NCBI GenBank assembly: GCA_026168455.1
Contig: CM047426.1
Location: forward strand, 87,509,986 to 87,573,985
Reading direction: 5' to 3'
Source of the DNA: Theocolax elegans
Taxonomy: Eukaryota > Arthropoda > Insecta > Hymenoptera > Cerocephalidae
Length of the DNA stretch: 64,000 nt
The translations under genes were made by a program, and so were the position numbers. Shown here piece after piece: positions 61,609 through 64,000 of the stretch. Position 1 is the stretch's first letter. Each line of letters begins with the position of its first letter. The notes below the pieces were generated by a model that was not told the origin of the DNA, made no database searches, and saw only the letters and a list, made by a program, of their open reading frames with translations.

Positions 61609-64000
61609 ATGAAATTGAATTATTTATTATGGCTTTTCACTTTAGTGTACGGCGCAGCAGGTTCACCATCAAAGTTAGAAACGCTTTACGAATGGAAATA
61701 CGTGAATATAACTCCGGTGCCACCGCATTATCATGTAGTAGGTTCATATCACGATGGTATATATTACATACAGAAAAAAGTTAGTAGTGTTAAACGACCT
61801 TATTTCAATTATAAGTTGGCGATACCTTTCGACATCGATAAATCAATAGGTAATTTACCACGTATAGAATATAAATAAAAATTTCAGTGTATTACTTTGG
61901 ATAAGTTAATTAATATTATTGTTTAAATTATGTGCTATGTTTCCAAATAATTTGAACTTATTCCAACCTTTTGTGTACTTATACAAGATTATTATATTCG
62001 TTAATAACCAATTTTGTACGTACGGATTAATTAAACTCTCACTGATATTTATTTTAATTAGTTATTTAATTTATTTATTTACACTGTTTGTTTACAAATT
62101 TTAATTGCAGTTAATAAATTATTGTTTAAGCAAAATTAAATATTAATCGAGTAACGTAATGCTATTTTAAAACTTTCTGTACTGTTTTTTTAGATTACTG
62201 AAATAATAATTTTAGTCACGCTTACCCTGGTGCAAATGAATATAAGTGTGAAATATCCATTTTGAATAACTGCGGGTGAAAAATATTGACAGTTTTTCTT
62301 TGTAGTGAAACGTTTTTTCTCATTATTTACGGCCATTTATTAGAATGAAAACAGCTGTTTCATCAGAATTGTCAATTTATGGTGTATTTTTAACTTTTCA
62401 AAAGTTATTGTTATCGAGTAAGGAACCTAACGCATAAGCTATATCAAAAATGTTTTTGGCAAATTCGATTCTGACATTAGAAAAAACGTGCGACATCTTT
62501 AGAAATATTATTTTAAAGGCAAATGCAGTAGGAAATGTACGTTACAGTTTATACAGTTTATACAGTTTACAAATCGAATAAAAATAAATTTAAGACTACG
62601 CTGATTCCATAATTTGGGCTTTCGCACTAGAAAAAAGAGTTTCACGACTACCAATGAAAGACTATTTTCTATATTAAATATATGGGCAGTCAGATTGCCC
62701 CTACTTATAATCACCCCCGAATTTGTTATTAACTGTAACACCGATAAAAATATTAATTAATTTAGTTATACTACAGTTGACATAAGTAATATTTTATTAA
62801 ACTATTTTCTATATTCATTTCCTAGCAATGTAACCATTTGAAATATGTTGATGTTTATCTAAGATATAGTTTTAAACGTATATAATTATTCTTGGAATTT
62901 TAGATGGACGAGTTTTCGTTACAATTGTTGGAAGAAACGGTGTCAACGTATCTTTAACAACAGTGACAAATATATCAGCCGATAATGGACCCTTATTAAC
63001 ACCATACCCAGATCATTCTTGGTTTTTAGATAAGACTGACTGTAGCAAATTGACAAATGCTCGTGGAATAACAGTACGTAATTTATTATTTATTTATTTA
63101 CTATATACAATTGCAAATTTTTTATTAATTTTTAATTATTTTTAGATTGATAAATGCAACAGATTGTGGGTTTTGGATGACGGACAAGTCGACAAAATGG
63201 ATTTATGTCCTGCAAAATTACTCGTTTTCGATCTTGAATCGGATACTCTATTAGATACATACGAAATACCGTCAAATGTGTCAAGATACAAAGAAGGCAG
63301 AGGATCAGTTCTGGTCAATCCGGTCGTTAACACCGAAGGTTCAACTTGTGAGAAACTCACCGTAGGAATATATAGTTAATAAAATGAATAAATACTCATT
63401 ATCATCTATGTATTTATAGATAATACTGTAAATATTTTCACCTAACGATCACGATAATGATAATAATAGTAATATATATATTCCACTAGGTTTATATAGC
63501 TGATCCCGAAGGTTACGCTCTAATAATATGGGACGGTAATGAATTCATACGTATTACGGGGCCAGAATTTAATCCAGTTGAATCATCAATACGTTTTACG
63601 ATTTCTGATGAATCATATAATTTGCATGGTGGAATAGCGCCAATGGATTTTGAATACGGGGCTGATCATTTGCTATTTGCACCGTTATCCTCGCGTCATT
63701 TATTTGCATTTAATACTACGAAATTATCAAAAGTTTTTTACGGCGAGTGTAAGCCGTTTGTTCTCGGTACGTATAATATTTTGAGGACTCAACCGACATC
63801 CCTGCGTTTCTCAAGCAACTCGAGAGTATTATTTATTGGTCAGACTGATAATTCTATTGATTGCCATCCACGCACAGAATTGCTGCATCCGGAAAATATT
63901 GTAAGTTTCATCATTTGCATCGTTATATTTATATTTTAGTTGTCATGAATTTAATTTGTTTAGGTAACGCTTGTAACCGATGATCAAAGACTCCAATACA
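61609..64000 (+). CDS. MRJP/yellow-like secreted protein, copy 3 (cut by window end)
   Basis: Coding exons 61609-61849, 62904-63073, 63146-63361, 63490-63900 and 63964 onward (phases 1,0,0,0); 358 residues are visible and about 65-75 more are expected. The signal peptide is MKLNYLLWLFTLVYGAAGS, followed by KLETLYEWKYVNIT, identical in that block to copy 1. Landmarks are DGRVFVTIVG, GPLLTPYPDHSWF, IDKCNRLWVLDDGQV, VYIADPEGYALIIWDG and VTLVTDDQRLQY. Exon 3 has one extra codon relative to copies 1 and 2, and its donor is the weaker GTAGGA. The otherwise conserved Cys-Trp of exon 4 is Cys-His here (SIDCHP), and GGIVPMD is GGIAPMD. Intron 1 is the longest of the three copies (1.05 kb). Confidence 0.91.

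Noticed and set aside
1..64000. tRNA, rRNA and CRISPR signals
   Set aside because: No tRNA-like A/B box pair, no rRNA similarity and no regularly spaced repeat array was recognised by eye; a covariance-model scan would settle tRNAs.

Overview
The window is nuclear DNA of an insect, most likely a hymenopteran. It is strongly AT-rich with scattered GC-rich islands, dinucleotide runs and long introns. It holds a tandem array of major-royal-jelly-protein-like (MRJP/yellow family) genes, a group whose expansion is known from Hymenoptera. No bacterial gene organisation, rRNA, tRNA or CRISPR array was seen. Only about 5 percent of the window is convincingly protein-coding; many open frames over 60 codons are chance or antisense shadows.

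Region 1 (1 to about 29.8 kb, minus strand): one long gene encodes a secreted or surface immunoglobulin protein of the Dpr (defective proboscis extension response, zig-8-like) family. Six coding exons were pieced together from phase-compatible splice sites: signal peptide (29532-29598), two Thr/Ser-rich linker exons (17156-17491 and 16249-16676), and three exons that build a V-type Ig domain (15430-15594, 7594-7688, 6995-7113). The 3' part of the gene, where a second Ig domain would be expected, was not found and probably lies off the left edge. Its first intron (12 kb) carries two very young tandem duplications (about 0.69 kb and 2.1 kb), a candidate MITE and a dispersed repeat copy.

Region 2 (29.8 to 55.4 kb): intergenic. 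It contains a 3.35 kb foldback transposable element (33132-36481) with near-perfect long inverted arms, a TA target duplication, a nested 0.3 kb intron-like insertion in two of its four arms, and an internal tandem duplication. Around 42.0 and 43.5 kb are two frameshifted stretches encoding Ser/Ala/Asn/Gly-rich peptide, probably decayed or mis-sequenced coding DNA. The rest is AT-rich sequence, GC islands and microsatellites.

Region 3 (55.4 to 64.0 kb, plus strand): three MRJP/yellow-like genes lie head to tail, each with five coding exons and the same intron phases (1,0,0,0). The first two are complete (431 and 397 residues) and the third runs off the right edge in exon 5. They are predicted secreted beta-propeller-type proteins that arose by tandem duplication. 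The Dpr-like gene concerns neuronal cell recognition and has no evident functional link to this array.
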